NCBI GenBank assembly: GCA_051293835.1
Contig: JBPKMA010000006.1
Span: 124,001-188,000, forward strand
Direction of reading: 5' to 3'
Source: DATLZU01 sp051293835
GTDB taxonomy: Bacteria; Nitrospirota; Nitrospiria; Nitrospirales; Nitrospiraceae
DNA: 64,000 nucleotides
Below, one piece after another: positions 24,753 through 34,366 of this stretch; the stretch's first letter is position 1, and the number at the start of each line of letters is the position of its first letter. Position numbers and translations under genes: made by a program. The notes under the pieces are model-generated. The model was not told the origin of the DNA. It saw nothing but the letters and a program-made list of their open reading frames with translations, and did no database searches.

Positions 24753-27560
24753 TTAACGGAATTGATAGCACTGCCAAATTTGCGCCTCGCAGGCCAGTGG
24801 GTCCCGCAAGATTTGGCGGCCTCAGAATGTCAACACCGCCCAGCCCATCGCTTGCAATAGATTGCGTTTGTGCGCGTCGCTTTCCAATGTTTCCCGGTTA
24901 CCGTGATAAGCAAACCCGTCACAATAGATTGTCCACCCCCCCAGCCCCATCCGGATGGTGGAAAGAGGCGATCTCGTCCTGCTCAATTTCGAGCCGCTCG
25001 TGCGTCCCGACCACCAGCGCCTTGCCGAGCGTCCGGCAGAACGCCACGGCTTCATCATTGTCCGCAGGAGCAATTCCTGGAGCAAGAGGCAAGAGCAGCA
25101 CGTCGGCGAAGAATTCATAACCGAGGATGAAGGGCCTGGGTTCCCCGCTACAGAAACCACGATGCTGTTTTCCCACCGTGCCAGCCTGGTCTCTGTCAAT
25201 CAAGGGGGTCGGTGACGTCCGCACAGCGGGCACAAATCGAACTGCTCGCCACGAGCGCTCTCACGGCGCTGTCTGCCCCAATTCGTGACCAGGAGATTGG
25301 CATGGTTCCGGAATCCGAGCGTGACGAACTCGTAGGGGTACAGCTTCACATCGGCGCCGGTCGCATCCAGCAGATGCTCTTCGCGCTTGAACGTGAGGCG
25401 CTGCCGGCTGTCCTCGGCCGAGGTAATCTGCGTGTGTTCCTCCGCCTCGAACGAATCGATCAGCGCGACTTCAGCGTGGCGGGCGATTCGGTGCCCGCAG
25501 TGCGGGCAGTGGTTGACGACCTCTCTGGCCGCAAAGCCCCACTGCGCAGACGTTTCACTTGTTCGTGCCATCTCGCCACGGTCCGTTCGAACTCGTTCGG
25601 GAAGTCGGCCACGACCGTGGCAACGTGTTCCTTGTTGCCGAACACGTCGATCACCTTGGCGGCAATGGCGGTCCTCTGCGCACGCAGCCTGTCGAGGAGG
25701 TGGGCATACCGATCGCGCTTGAGTACTTCGGGGTTCTGGATGTCTGCCAGCAGGTCGCCCATGAGCCAGGAAAAGTCCTCGTTCAGTTCCTCCAATGCAA
25801 AGGAGCGCACATGCCGGGCCAGGATCTTTTCATTGGTCATCCGGACCACCGGAGGCTTGAACTCCCCGCGGACCAGCCAGGCCGGGTCCTCGAAGCAATG
25901 CCGGTCATGTGGGCCGGTACCGCAGAAGGTGGTGATGAAACCGATGCGAAGCCGCCGGCCGGCACGGCCCCCCCGTTGCACGTAGTTGGCCGGCGTAGGC
26001 GGCGCATTGCGCAGCAGGACACTATACAGAGGGCCGATGTCCACGCCGAGTTCCAAGGTGGGACTGCAGACCAGCACCTCGAGCTTGCCGTCCTTGAACT
26101 CCTGCTCGCGCTTGGCCCGGGTGTCCTGATCAATCTGGGCCGTGTGCTCCATCGCGCGTAGCCGTCGCGGGCGGTCGGCAGTATAGAGGCGCACATAGTA
26201 GGTCTCTCGGTCCGCTGTGCTCGGTTGGAGATCCTCACCATGCCCTGAACAGACGGTGGAGGTCAGGCACACATCGGTGCAATAGGGCCGCCAGATCGAG
26301 CACTTGCGGCATCGCCAGCCGTGCTTGGCTGGCACGAGGCGCACGATGCGTTTGGCGAGTTGGAGAGGCCGCTGCCCACGTCCATGCCGCCTGATGGCCT
26401 CGGGCAGAACCGGTGGAGACTCCAGTATTTCGTAGTCGCGCAGCAGCTCGACCACTCGCCTGATTCACTCGTCGCCGAGTGTGGCGCCGAGTCCTGCCTT
26501 CTCGCACACCAGTTTGGCAATCCCTCCCGCCGCCCCACGTTCGGTGTCTTTGACCAGTGGCTCGAGTGTGATGCCGGAGACCGACCGGCTCCGCAGCGCC
26601 TCGGGCCGATCCAGCATGAAGAAGACGGCCCCGCGCTCATGCTCGGCGACCGACAAGCTGTAGGGTTCGGCCGTCAACCAGCTCCACGGTTTTGCTTCGG
26701 ATCAAGAAACGATTGATAGAAGTCGAAGGACACAGCGCGCTTCCGGCGCATGAAATCGAGCATCGCGCGCGCGAGCACCGTTCCCTTCGCAGGATCGAGA
26801 CTGGCCCGGCGGCAACAGTCAGCTCACCAATGAGAAAGGGCGTGAGGAAGGCGGTCTCCTCATCGCTCAAGAACTCGTCGTTGGCGACGGTCTGTTCTGG
26901 GTGATCGGGGTCGAAGCGGACCTTCACAAAGTCCTGGCCGCAGGTCCGGCACAGCACGGCCGGGCGGACCGCGCCCCCACAAGAACGACAGCGATCAGCC
27001 CCATCGGTAGTCAACGTGCGGCAGGCTGGGTTCATGCAAAGCCCGACATCGTACACACCATGAAAGAAGGTATGAAGCTTGGGGCGGAGAAGCGGCGGGT
27101 GCTCGTCATCCCCGTAACTGCCGAGCAGGAGATAGGCTTCGATCAGGCGCATCAGCGCCTCCCGTGACATGTGGCCGAGCGAAGCAATGGCCTTACGGAG
27201 CGCATCGGCCAGCTCATCAAACGTGCGCGGTACAGTAGCCTCCAAAAGAGTCGAGATCACGTGATTGCCGGCTAAGAGTGCCTGGAGTTTCTCGTGCGTC
27301 GAACCGGAGGCCGGCGCCTGGCGTCCACAGAGCCGTTCCGCAATTCTGAGTAGCCCCTCTTCGTCAGTCTGCGACAGTCCCCGCACCTCTTCCTCAGACA
27401 ATTCAACAAGCGGCGGGTCGTAAGGGGCTCCGGGCACTGGGGTGCTCCGATAGCGCTCGCCGATAATGTCTTGAAGCTCGAACGGCTCATCGAACAGGTC
27501 TCTCGCAAACCGGGCGAGCGCCGCATCCCCGCCTGCATCTTGCGAGACCGTGGCCGCGGT
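24753..27560 (-). pseudogene. Decayed large DEAD/DEAH helicase with C-terminal DUF559/REase-like nuclease
   Basis: Fragments in successive frames follow the order of one very large protein. 27540-26640: a helical region and zinc ribbon (DVGLCMNPACRTLTTDGADR, then RSCGG and CRTCGQDF). 26455-25560: helicase C domain (KLEVLVCSPTLELGVDIGPL, YVQRGGRAGRRLRIGF). 25571-25240: another zinc ribbon (CPHCGHRIARH, FDLCPLCGRH). 24960-24753: a nuclease-like end (WTIYCDGFAYHGNRETLESD, then AHKRNLLQAMGWAVLTF), where a TGA replaces an expected Trp before GRQILRDPLACEAQI. The N-terminal Walker A half is missing, cut off by the ISL3 relic. Such helicase-nucleases occur in defence islands. It is inactive. Confidence 0.75.
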
Positions 27561-28500
27561 GCACTTCCATCGCGCGCAAGACCTCTTTCAGCGCCCACGC
27601 CCAGCCGGTCTTCAGTTCGGCCGATTGCGGCTCCTCAAGGCGCGCCCTGGCCTTCTTTGGCATGGTCTCCGGATTGGTCAGCCATCGGGACTTACTTCGG
27701 GAACGCCGATCATTGCCTGTCTTCCGCAACGCCTTGTGCTCGGCACTCCTCACCTTGTCCACCGTTTCGACGACGTGGCGCATGATCGGAAAGCGGTCGA
27801 AGCCCCGCTTGGCCTCTGCGCCGGGCACCTGGTCCCGGCCGGCCTTGAGGTAGGCCGGCCGCCACATGGCCAGACTGCATCGCCTCGATGCTCGCGCGCG
27901 CCGCTGGTGGGAAGGCCTCGAAGGAGGCAACCAGGCTCGTCTCTTTACGTCTCTCGCCGAGATATGCGACCGTGGCGGCCTTCAGGTCGTACCCCGGGGC
28001 ATGGAACGGTGGCCCTTGGCGATGGCCTTCGCGTCGATGCCGAGGGGCGTGGGGATCTACCACCCTGGACTGCCCGCCCGCGCAGCACCGCCCGCTCCAT
28101 CAGGGGCCAGGCGGCGTCCCAGCGGATACGCAGCAGCGCCGCCGCCTTCTTGCCGTCGGTAGCCCGCAGAATGTCGGTGGCCAGAACCGCGAACCGGTGG
28201 GGAAAGCGGCTGCCCGCCTGCGCCCACGGCAGGCTCACGTGCCGCACGCCATGCTCCGGACACGACACGCGCGGCGGCCACGCGTGCCGGTGGGTCAGGA
28301 ACTGGAAGCTGTCCAGGTGGTGCCAGCCCCGCTCGGCTTGGTAGCCGTAGGCGCCCAGCGCCCGTCCGCACTCGGGGCAGACAACGCGTTGCCCAGCCGG
28401 GGGACCGGCATACACTGGCACATGTTGCCGCGCTCCGTCCCATTCGACTCGCTCCACCGTCCAAGGCGATACAAGCCCACGCCGTTGCCGGTGCCGCTCC
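27545..28500 (-). mobile_element. Degraded ISL3-family transposase
   Basis: The N-terminal zinc-binding and HTH part is readable: PWTVERVEWDGARQHVPVYA, RVVCPECGRALGAYGYQAER, then GWHHLDSFQFLTHRHAWPPR and CPEHGVRHVSLPWAQAGSRF. After frame changes near 28060 and 27880, the DDE-domain pieces RKETSLVASFEAFPPAARAS, GAEAKRGFDRFPIMRHVVET and KSRWLTNPETMPKKARARLE follow, ending at GWAWALKEVLRAM. The last ~100 residues are missing, where sequence switches to the helicase relic. Terminal inverted repeats were not found. Confidence 0.8.
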
Positions 28501-28660
28501 GCGCTTTCCATCGCATGCCCTCCGCGAAGACCATGCGGAAAGCGCTCAAGAAACTTGACGTCAATGCTTTCAGGATTGTCGCAAAGAATCTGTTTCCCGC
28601 GAGCGGGAATACGTAGCACCCCGCTACGTGGCGATTCCAAGAGCCCTGTGAGATGTTGGT

Positions 28661-28729
28661 CTCTAACATTGCGCCCCGCTGGAGCGCAGTGTAAGACGAT
28701 GGCGCTCGCAAGAAGCGCCAACGTTTGAG
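28661..28729 (-). repeat. attC-like site (weak)
   Basis: On the minus strand the element opens CTCAAAC, closes GTTAGAG and has imperfectly complementary arms (GTTGGCGCTTCTTGCG against the complement of CGCTCCAGCGGGGCGCAAT). The outer boxes deviate from the GTTRRRY consensus, so this is only a possible degenerate integron recombination site. The 300 bp between it and trpF holds no recognisable gene, but plus-strand GTTAGGC (29006-29012) lies just before the trpF breakpoint. Confidence 0.35.
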
Positions 28730-29040
28730 AGCCCGACCGACGCAGCAAGCGGCCGCGGCGAACGAAGAGTCCGAAACCCAGGCAGCTCGCGACAGGGCCG
28801 AGGGGCGAACAAAGCACGGCGGTGCGAGACCGCTGGCGACCGGCCTACGGAGAACCTGCCCCACGTCTGAGACGGAGCACGAAAGTCGGCGCTGGTGGGA
28901 CGGCACGGAAGGGCGAAAAGGGTGGACATGGACGGAAACGGCCGAACGTACTAGCTCAGAGACGCGAGCCTGCGCAGCAGGCGAAGCCTCCCGCTCGAGC
29001 AACCGGTTAGGCGGTGCCTCCCTATGGCAGGGGGTGTTTG

Positions 29041-29549
29041 CGAAAAAAGTTCCCCATCGTGACCTCGCTGCCACCGTTCGTCGTGCCGATCAGCCTCTTT
29101 GTCAACGAGCAGGCGGAGACGGTGCGACAACTCATAGATGCCTGTGGTCTGGCCCTCGCGCCACTGCACGGAGACGAACCTTGTCTTATTTATTGTGAGA
29201 CGCTGGGCCGGCCGGCGATCAAGGCGTTCGGATCAAGGACCGCCATTCATGGCTTGCCGTGGCTGAATTTCATGGACGAGCGGGAGTGCGAGGGGTCGTG
29301 GTCGACGACTTCTCTGAGCAAGCCTATGGCGGCACCGGCCGGCCTGTCGATTGGACGCTTGCGGCGGAAATCGCACGAACGGCACCGGTACTCTTGGCCA
29401 GAGGGTTGACATCGGACAACATTGGCGAGGCGATTCGATCGGGGCGGCCCGTCGGCATGGATGTCAGCAGCGGGGTGGAAGTCCAGCCGGGGAAACAGGA
29501 TCCAGTGAAAGTCAAATCGTTTGTTGAGGCGGCAAAGCTTGTGCGTTGA
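29041..29549 (+). pseudogene. trpF: Truncated, frameshifted phosphoribosylanthranilate isomerase
   Basis: Sequence from about 29060 matches TrpF from the middle on: LPPFVVPISLFVNEQAETVR, then LIDACGLALAPLHGDE and CETLGRPAIKAF. One base is missing near 29228 (the frame changes after KAF). The C-terminal half continues in another frame: EFHGRAGVRGVVVDDFSEQA, YGGTGRPVDWTLAAEIART, PVLLARGLTSDNIGEAIRSG and VGMDVSSGVEVQPGKQDPVK. The first ~60 residues, including the active-site KICG strand, are absent. The gene sits 90 bp before trpB, as in a trpFBA operon, so this looks like a deletion into a working operon. A functional trpF would have to lie elsewhere. Confidence 0.8.
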
Positions 29550-29638
29550 GCGGTAATAATTCTATACTGCCACGCCAAGCCAGGAAGGAAGACGGTGCCG
29601 CTATCGATCCACCCATCCACTTTCAGAGGAGAAAGAGA

Positions 29639-30835
29639 ATGACCGCCACGTTGCCTGACCGTCATGGCCGGTTTGGGCCCTACGGGGGGCGCTATGTGCC
29701 GGAAACCTTGATGCCGGCACTGCTTGAGTTGGAAGCCCAGTACGAAAAGGCCAAAAAGGACCGTCGCTTTCAAGCCACACTCGCCGATTATCTCCAACGG
29801 TATGTTGGACGTCCTACGAGTCTTTACCGAGCCGACCGGTTGAGCGCTAAGCTGGGGGGGGCCAGGATTTATCTCAAACGTGAAGATCTCTGTCACACAG
29901 GAGCGCATAAGATCAACAACGCGATCGGCCAGGCCTTGCTGGCTCTGCGGATGAAGAAGCGGCGCGTCATTGCCGAAACCGGAGCCGGCCAGCATGGGGT
30001 GGCGACGGCCACGGCTGCCGCAATGTTTGGGCTCCAGTGCGAGATCTACATGGGCACTGAGGATATGCAGCGGCAGGCGCTCAACGTCTTCCGGATGAGA
30101 CTGCTGGGGGCGACTGTGACCGGGGTCGATACGGGCAGTCGCACGTTGAAGGATGCCATCAGCGAGGCGATGCGTGACTGGACGACGAACGTCCGCACGA
30201 CCCACTACGTGCTTGGCTCGGTGTTGGGGCCCCATCCCTATCCTATGATGATCCGGGATTTTCAGTCGGTGATTGGGCAAGAGGCCCGCAAACAAATCCT
30301 AGCGGCCGCTGGGCGACTGCCTGATTACCTTGTGGCCTGTGTCGGAGGGGGCAGCAACTCCATCGGCCTCTTTTATCCGTTTTTGCAAGATAAAAAGGTC
30401 AAGATGGTGGGAGTGGAAGCGGGGGGGGCTGGCATTGTGAGCGGCAAACACGCGGCCCGTTTTGCAGGAGGGAAGCCGGGGGTCTTGCAGGGCACGATGA
30501 CCTATCTCTTGCAGAACGAGGATGGGCAGATCAATCTCACCCATTCGATCTCGGCCGGGCTGGACTATGCCGCCGTCGGACCGGAGCACAGTTTCTACCA
30601 TGACCAGGGACGCATCGAATATGTCTATGCCACCGATGAAGAAGCACTGGAAGCGTTTGACCTCCTTACGCGGGAAGAGGGCATCATGCCAGCTCTAGAA
30701 AGCGCCCATGCGGTGGCCCATGTGATCAAGCTCGCGCCGAAGTTGAGAAAATCGCAAATCATCCTGATCAATCTCTCCGGCCGGGGTGACAAGGATGTGC
30801 AGCAGATTGCACGGATGAGGGGAGTGACATTGTAA
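29639..30835 (+). CDS. trpB: Tryptophan synthase beta chain
   Basis: 398 residues, normal for TrpB1. It condenses indole with L-serine in the TrpA2B2 complex. Visible features: N-terminus RFGPYGGRYVPETLMPALLE, PLP lysine in HTGAHKINNAIGQALLAL, AETGAGQHGVATATAAAMFG, the phosphate-binding CVGGGSNSIGLFYPF and SAGLDYAAVGPEHSFYHDQG. The ATG at 29639 follows AGAGGAGAAAGAG. The 3' neighbour is trpA at 19 bp. The N-terminal ~31 codons of the longer open frame lack homology and are excluded. Confidence 0.97.
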   Translation: MTATLPDRHGRFGPYGGRYVPETLMPALLELEAQYEKAKKDRRFQATLADYLQRYVGRPTSLYRADRLSAKLGGARIYLKREDLCHTGAHKINNAIGQALLALRMKKRRVIAETGAGQHGVATATAAAMFGLQCEIYMGTEDMQRQALNVFRMRLLGATVTGVDTGSRTLKDAISEAMRDWTTNVRTTHYVLGSVLGPHPYPMMIRDFQSVIGQEARKQILAAAGRLPDYLVACVGGGSNSIGLFYPFLQDKKVKMVGVEAGGAGIVSGKHAARFAGGKPGVLQGTMTYLLQNEDGQINLTHSISAGLDYAAVGPEHSFYHDQGRIEYVYATDEEALEAFDLLTREEGIMPALESAHAVAHVIKLAPKLRKSQIILINLSGRGDKDVQQIARMRGVTL

Positions 30836-30854
30836 TCTCCAAGTTGCGGAGTAG

Positions 30855-31754
30855 ATGACCATGAAGACAGGGAAAATGATCGGTCGCATGCGACGGCCGG
30901 CTCAATCGGCAGATCCTGCCGAGAAGAACACCTCGGTTGCCCGGCGTGGTCTGGCTGTGCCCCACAGGCTCGATGCGACCTTTGAGCGGCTGAAAGCCGA
31001 GAACAAAAAGGCCCTGATCATTTATCTAATGGCCGGCGATCCGAGTCTTGAAGCAACGGAGAAGCTAGTATTGGCGCTGGAGCAGGCCGGCGCCGATATC
31101 ATCGAGCTGGGCGTGCCGTTTTCGGATCCGATCGCCGATGGGCCGGTTATTCAGCGGGCGGCCCAACGGGCGCTGGCCAACGGGGTGTCGCTACGTGCCA
31201 TCCTGGCGATGGTCAAATCCCTTCGCCTGCGGACCAAGATCCCCATCGTGTTGATGCTCTATTACAACTCCATTTGCGCGATGGGCTACGAGGCTTTCTG
31301 TCAGGCGGCCCAAGACGCTGGCGTTGATGGTATCATCGTGCCTGACATGCCACCGGATGAAGCGGGTCCGCTCAAAGGGCCGGCGCAAGAAGCGGGATTA
31401 CGGTTGATTTTCTTGCTGGCGCCGACCAGTACCAGTGCCCGACGGACTTTCGTCGCTCGCCACTCGCAGGGTTTTTTGTATTACGTGTCGTTGACGGGCA
31501 TCACGGGCGCGAAGCTGACCGATATCACCAATGTGGGCCAGAATGTGAACAAGATCAAAGAAGTCTCCCGCCTCCCAATTGCCGTCGGCTTTGGCGTGGC
31601 GACACCGGAAGACGTGGCCCGTGTGTCATATTTCGCCGACGGCGTGATCGTCGGCTCGGCGGTCGTGCGGCGGATCGAGGATTGCCGACAGGCCCCCGAC
31701 ATGGTCGAGCAGGTGGCGGAGTTCGTCACATCCCTCAAGACGGCGATGAGATAG
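30855..31754 (+). CDS. trpA: Tryptophan synthase alpha chain
   Basis: Up to 299 residues. Catalytic Glu is in IIELGVPFSDPIADGPVIQR and catalytic Asp in GIIVPDMPPDEAGPL; LLAPTSTSARRTFVARHSQG, FLYYVSLTGITGAK and GFGVATPEDVARVSYFADG complete the TIM-barrel. It cleaves indole-3-glycerol phosphate and channels indole to TrpB. The first ~36 residues before RLDATFERLKAENKKALI are an unusual basic extension; a GTG at 30957 would remove it but has no clear ribosome site, so the ATG at 30855 is kept with reservation. It ends the trp operon. Confidence 0.95.
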   Translation: MTMKTGKMIGRMRRPAQSADPAEKNTSVARRGLAVPHRLDATFERLKAENKKALIIYLMAGDPSLEATEKLVLALEQAGADIIELGVPFSDPIADGPVIQRAAQRALANGVSLRAILAMVKSLRLRTKIPIVLMLYYNSICAMGYEAFCQAAQDAGVDGIIVPDMPPDEAGPLKGPAQEAGLRLIFLLAPTSTSARRTFVARHSQGFLYYVSLTGITGAKLTDITNVGQNVNKIKEVSRLPIAVGFGVATPEDVARVSYFADGVIVGSAVVRRIEDCRQAPDMVEQVAEFVTSLKTAMR

Positions 31755-31784
31755 GGATAGTCCCCTCACCCGGATCGTTCTTTT

Positions 31785-31813
31785 CAGATCCATTAGATCC
31801 ATCAGATCCATCC
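31785..31813 (+). repeat. Short tandem AGATCCAT repeat
   Basis: CAGATCCATTAGATCCATC is followed by AGATCCATCC: three tandem copies of a 9-10 bp unit just after trpA. It may be remains of a palindromic intergenic element, since AGATCTGATC follows. Confidence 0.6.
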
Positions 31814-32142
31814 GACAGATCTGATCTTATCCGCTGGGCTCCACATAACTTGTGCACCGGCTGAATGATGGTACGCAGCCGGTTCATTGTGCGGGGATCT
31901 GACGTTCCTCGTTCCGCAACGGACCGGTTTGGGGATCGAGGAGGCGGTCAAATGCTCCTAGAGGGATCGGAGGGCTAGCATGTGCGCTCGTCCGGCTCTC
32001 GCATCACCGCTCTACGCTAATCCCAGGATGGGGGTTATACGTCGATTCGGGTCGGATCGAGCGCTGGTCAGGCTCACATCCCTCACTGACCTAGCGGCAG
32101 CAATGAGCGTAGCGGAATTGCCGTTTGGTACAGCGTCTGTTG
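31814..32142. other. No recognisable gene
   Basis: About 330 bp between the trpA repeat and the TPR remnant. A palindromic stretch (CACCGGCTGAATGATGG near 31856-31872 and CAGCCGGTTCATTGTG near 31878-31893) may act as a terminator for the trp operon. No coding signal seen. Confidence 0.4.
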
Positions 32143-32472
32143 GTCAGTTCATCTCTTCATGGCGCGAATTTTCGTCGCGCGCGGCTCCAATGCCTCGCGC
32201 TTCAGACCCGTGCGTTGTGGCCCGATACAAAGCCGCAAGATTCTCAAGGCTGGTAGCCACAGCAGGATGGTCGGGGCCGACATTTTGTTCGGCGACCTGC
32301 AGGACCTGCTGCGCGGCCACCACCGCGCGGTCATATTGGCCGTGCACGGGACAACTCCGTGGCTTCTTGGTTGAGGGTGTCCCACCCAATACCGGCGCCT
32401 TGGGCATGCACGACCAAGGGCATTGTTCCCAGAAAGGCAAACGCAAGGATGATGAGCCTTAGGTATTTCATA
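32143..32472 (-). pseudogene. Remnant of an exported TPR (kinesin-light-chain-type) protein
   Basis: ATG 32472 starts a signal peptide (MKYLRLIILAFAFLGTMPLV, then VHAQGAGIGWDTLNQEATEL). After a frameshift near 32345 the frame continues QYDRAVVAAQQVLQVAEQNV, GPDHPAVATSLENLAALYRA, a TPR of the kind found in tandem arrays. The array stops after one repeat. The gene begins 17 bp after the attC-like site at 32489-32643, in the position expected of a cassette gene. Confidence 0.65.
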
Positions 32473-32488
32473 CGGTCTTCCTTCACGA

Positions 32489-32643
32489 GGTTAACGCCCA
32501 GTGTCAGCGGCAGGCGGACGCACGAGCTTGCTCGCGTGGACGATCGTCCGATGCAGCCGCTGGATGGCCGTCGCCAAGCGCCGGACGAAAGCGGATGGTA
32601 GCCCGCAGCGCGGAGCGCTCTCGGCTGGAAACGCTGGTTAGCC
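32489..32643 (-). repeat. Probable long attC site (integron recombination site)
   Basis: Read on the minus strand the element starts GGCTAACCAGCG, ends GGGCGTTAACC and is 155 bp. Its ends fit the R''/R' consensus (RYYYAAC and GTTRRRY) and the adjacent arms are imperfectly complementary (CCAGCGTTTCCAGCCG against CCAGTGTCAGCGGC). The centre is long and only partly palindromic. It is less certain than the site at 35063-35122, but it has the same orientation. Confidence 0.5.
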
Positions 32644-32770
32644 AGCGCTCGCATTTGGAAAGACGCATCGCCTTTTGCGCGCCTCTCGTTCCTACAAGGC
32701 GCATGCCTTTGCTCAACCCTGCTACGTCAGACAACGCTCACGCCCGCTTCCAGCGTTTGTCCTTTGCCAC

Positions 32771-33130
32771 TTAAGGCTCTGCTGGGCTACTTGCTCTCGG
32801 CTTCGCCAGATGCGGTGAAACACGCACCTGGGGTTTGTTAACTTGCTTGCCCGATGTCACGTTGCAAGCCACGCGCTCCTGTGTCGGAGGAGTTACCCTG
32901 AGTATCACCCCGCCGAGGTGGTTTCTCGTGATGGAGGTTTCCGTCCTGCCCTGCCATTGCCCGCAGTTGCCAGTTCTCTTGCGCGTGCTTTCGAACGGAC
33001 GCGCTCGTTTGCACTTCGCCAGGCTTGGACAGGTGGCGGCTCTTTGGACGCCAGTGCCCTGATATCGCTTGCACTCGCCGAAGGCAACAGGGCGAACGGT
33101 AGTTTTCACTCGTTCCTTACCAGCGCGCAT
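32771..33130 (-). CDS. Possible cassette ORF, unknown function
   Basis: A 119-codon frame starting MRAGKERVKTTVRPVAFGEC lies between GTTAGCC on the minus strand (33161-33167) and the attC-like site. It is basic and rich in Arg, Thr and Gly, without membrane segment or recognised motif. An overlapping frame on the same strand is also open, so the coding status is doubtful. It is listed because its position fits a gene cassette. Confidence 0.25.
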   Translation of the reverse strand: MRAGKERVKTTVRPVAFGECKRYQGTGVQRAATCPSLAKCKRARPFESTRKRTGNCGQWQGRTETSITRNHLGGVILRVTPPTQERVACNVTSGKQVNKPQVRVSPHLAKPRASSPAEP

Positions 33131-33171
33131 TGTGCGATGGAGACCGCGTTGGGACGCGCTGGCTAACGGAA

Positions 33172-33714
33172 AGAAAAAAGGCGGGTCAAGCCACTCCAGC
33201 AAGGTGACACGCGGCCGGGCCCGCACTCCGGCCGAGCGCGTCACGACCGCCTCCAGCAGGCCACGAGTCCTCCAACAACTTTATCTGCCTTGCGGCCAAC
33301 ACCCGCGGCTTTCGCCACTTGGCGGATTGCGGCGAAGACCTCGGAAAGGGTTTGCAGTTCCTGGTGGATCACCGGGGGGCTTCCGGGGAGGGCACAAGCG
33401 GCGGCCCGAACCTCATCCTCGGCAACCGCACAAACGTCGCACAATGCTTGCGTGACGATCAGGTCGGCTGCAACCGTTCCAGCGTGGGCAGGTCGAGGGT
33501 CAACAAGGTGCGATGGGTCCGCAGGCGCTCCCAAACCAGGCGATCGATTTCAGGGCTCTGGGCCTCGGCTGGGATCAGCGTACGCGTAGCCTCAGGTAGG
33601 TGGCTGACGAATGACGGGAAATCGCACTCGTGGGTGCTCCCCCACCAACTGATCTTCCAGTCCGAGAGCGCAGATGATCTCCGTGGCACTGGGAAGCAGC
33701 GAAACGATCCTCAT
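33172..33714 (-). pseudogene. Decayed cobalamin-binding (BtuF-like) protein
   Basis: From ATG 33714 the frame reads MRIVSLLPSATEIICALGLE, the start of BtuF-like cobalamin- and metal-chelate-binding proteins. A frame change follows, then HECDFPSFVSHLPEATRTLI and AEAQSPEIDRLVWERLRTHR. A further change leads to DLIVTQALCDVCAVAEDEVR, LPGSPPVIHQELQTLSEVFA and IRQVAKAAGVGRKADKV. The C-terminal half is missing at about 33180. Three or more lesions: inactive. Confidence 0.75.
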
Positions 33715-33725
33715 CGGCCGCTCCT

Positions 33726-34096
33726 CACCTATCCTGCTGGGCTGAGTTCTGGTCCGCGCACCACCGGAAATCTTTTCTCGGCGAGCGCGAGGCCGCCGAA
33801 GAGCACAGTGGCATCAACCGCATCGTCCAGCAAGGTGGTGCGGAAGAACGGGATCGCCGCGACGGAGCAGGCGAGAAGCCATCCCCCGTCGTGGGATACA
33901 ACGAACCCAGTGCCCAAACGCCAAAGTTGGTCAGTACGAAAAACAGAACGGAGCCAGCTACGGCGGCCCCTGCGATCGGCACGAGGGTCCCGGTGGAGTG
34001 GAGCCAAAATCCGAGACCGACCATCGCAAGCGCGGCCCAAAGACCCACGGGCAACCCATTCACAAGACCGCGTAATTGCTTGCCACCCAGGTTCAT
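33726..34096 (-). pseudogene. Decayed DUF6580-type small membrane protein
   Basis: One frame gives VGLWAALAMVGLGFWLHSTG, TLVPIAGAAVAGSVLFFVLT and NFGVWALGSLYPTT. After a frameshift near 33920 the next frame gives LLACSVAAIPFFRTTLLDDA and ATVLFGGLALAEKRFP. Together they make the C-terminal two thirds of a DUF6580 membrane protein; the N-terminus is lost. DUF6580 proteins resemble small S-component-like permeases. The adjacent btuF-like relic suggests a former cobalamin or metal uptake pair. Confidence 0.65.
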
Positions 34097-34366
34097 TGCT
34101 CTGCCTCCCGACACGTATCTTCAAAATTGATCTGAGACCCAAGTCAAAGATCGTAATCACTCTATCGGCCTGTTCGGTCTTGATCTCTGCCTGACCGGTC
34201 ACGTGCGCCGGAACCGGCGCGTGTGGAGAGCTTCACCAAGCCTTCCGCGGCCCTCTTTTCTGACGGTAACCCCCGGGCTCCGAATGAACCGTGGCGTACG
34301 GAGCCGCCTGGGCGCCGCTCGACCACCGGCGTTTTCCCTGATGGCACCAAAAGGAGGGAAGGAAGT

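Noticed and set aside
13382..24860. TGA/TAG at conserved Trp codons as a sign of stop-codon reassignment
   Set aside because: Intact genes throughout the window use TGG for Trp and TGA as a normal stop; the affected genes carry other lesions too.
24753..27560. DISARM defence system, because of the helicase with zinc-ribbon regions
   Set aside because: No drmA/B/C or MII methylase set is present; the fragments form one decayed protein with a DUF559-like nuclease end.
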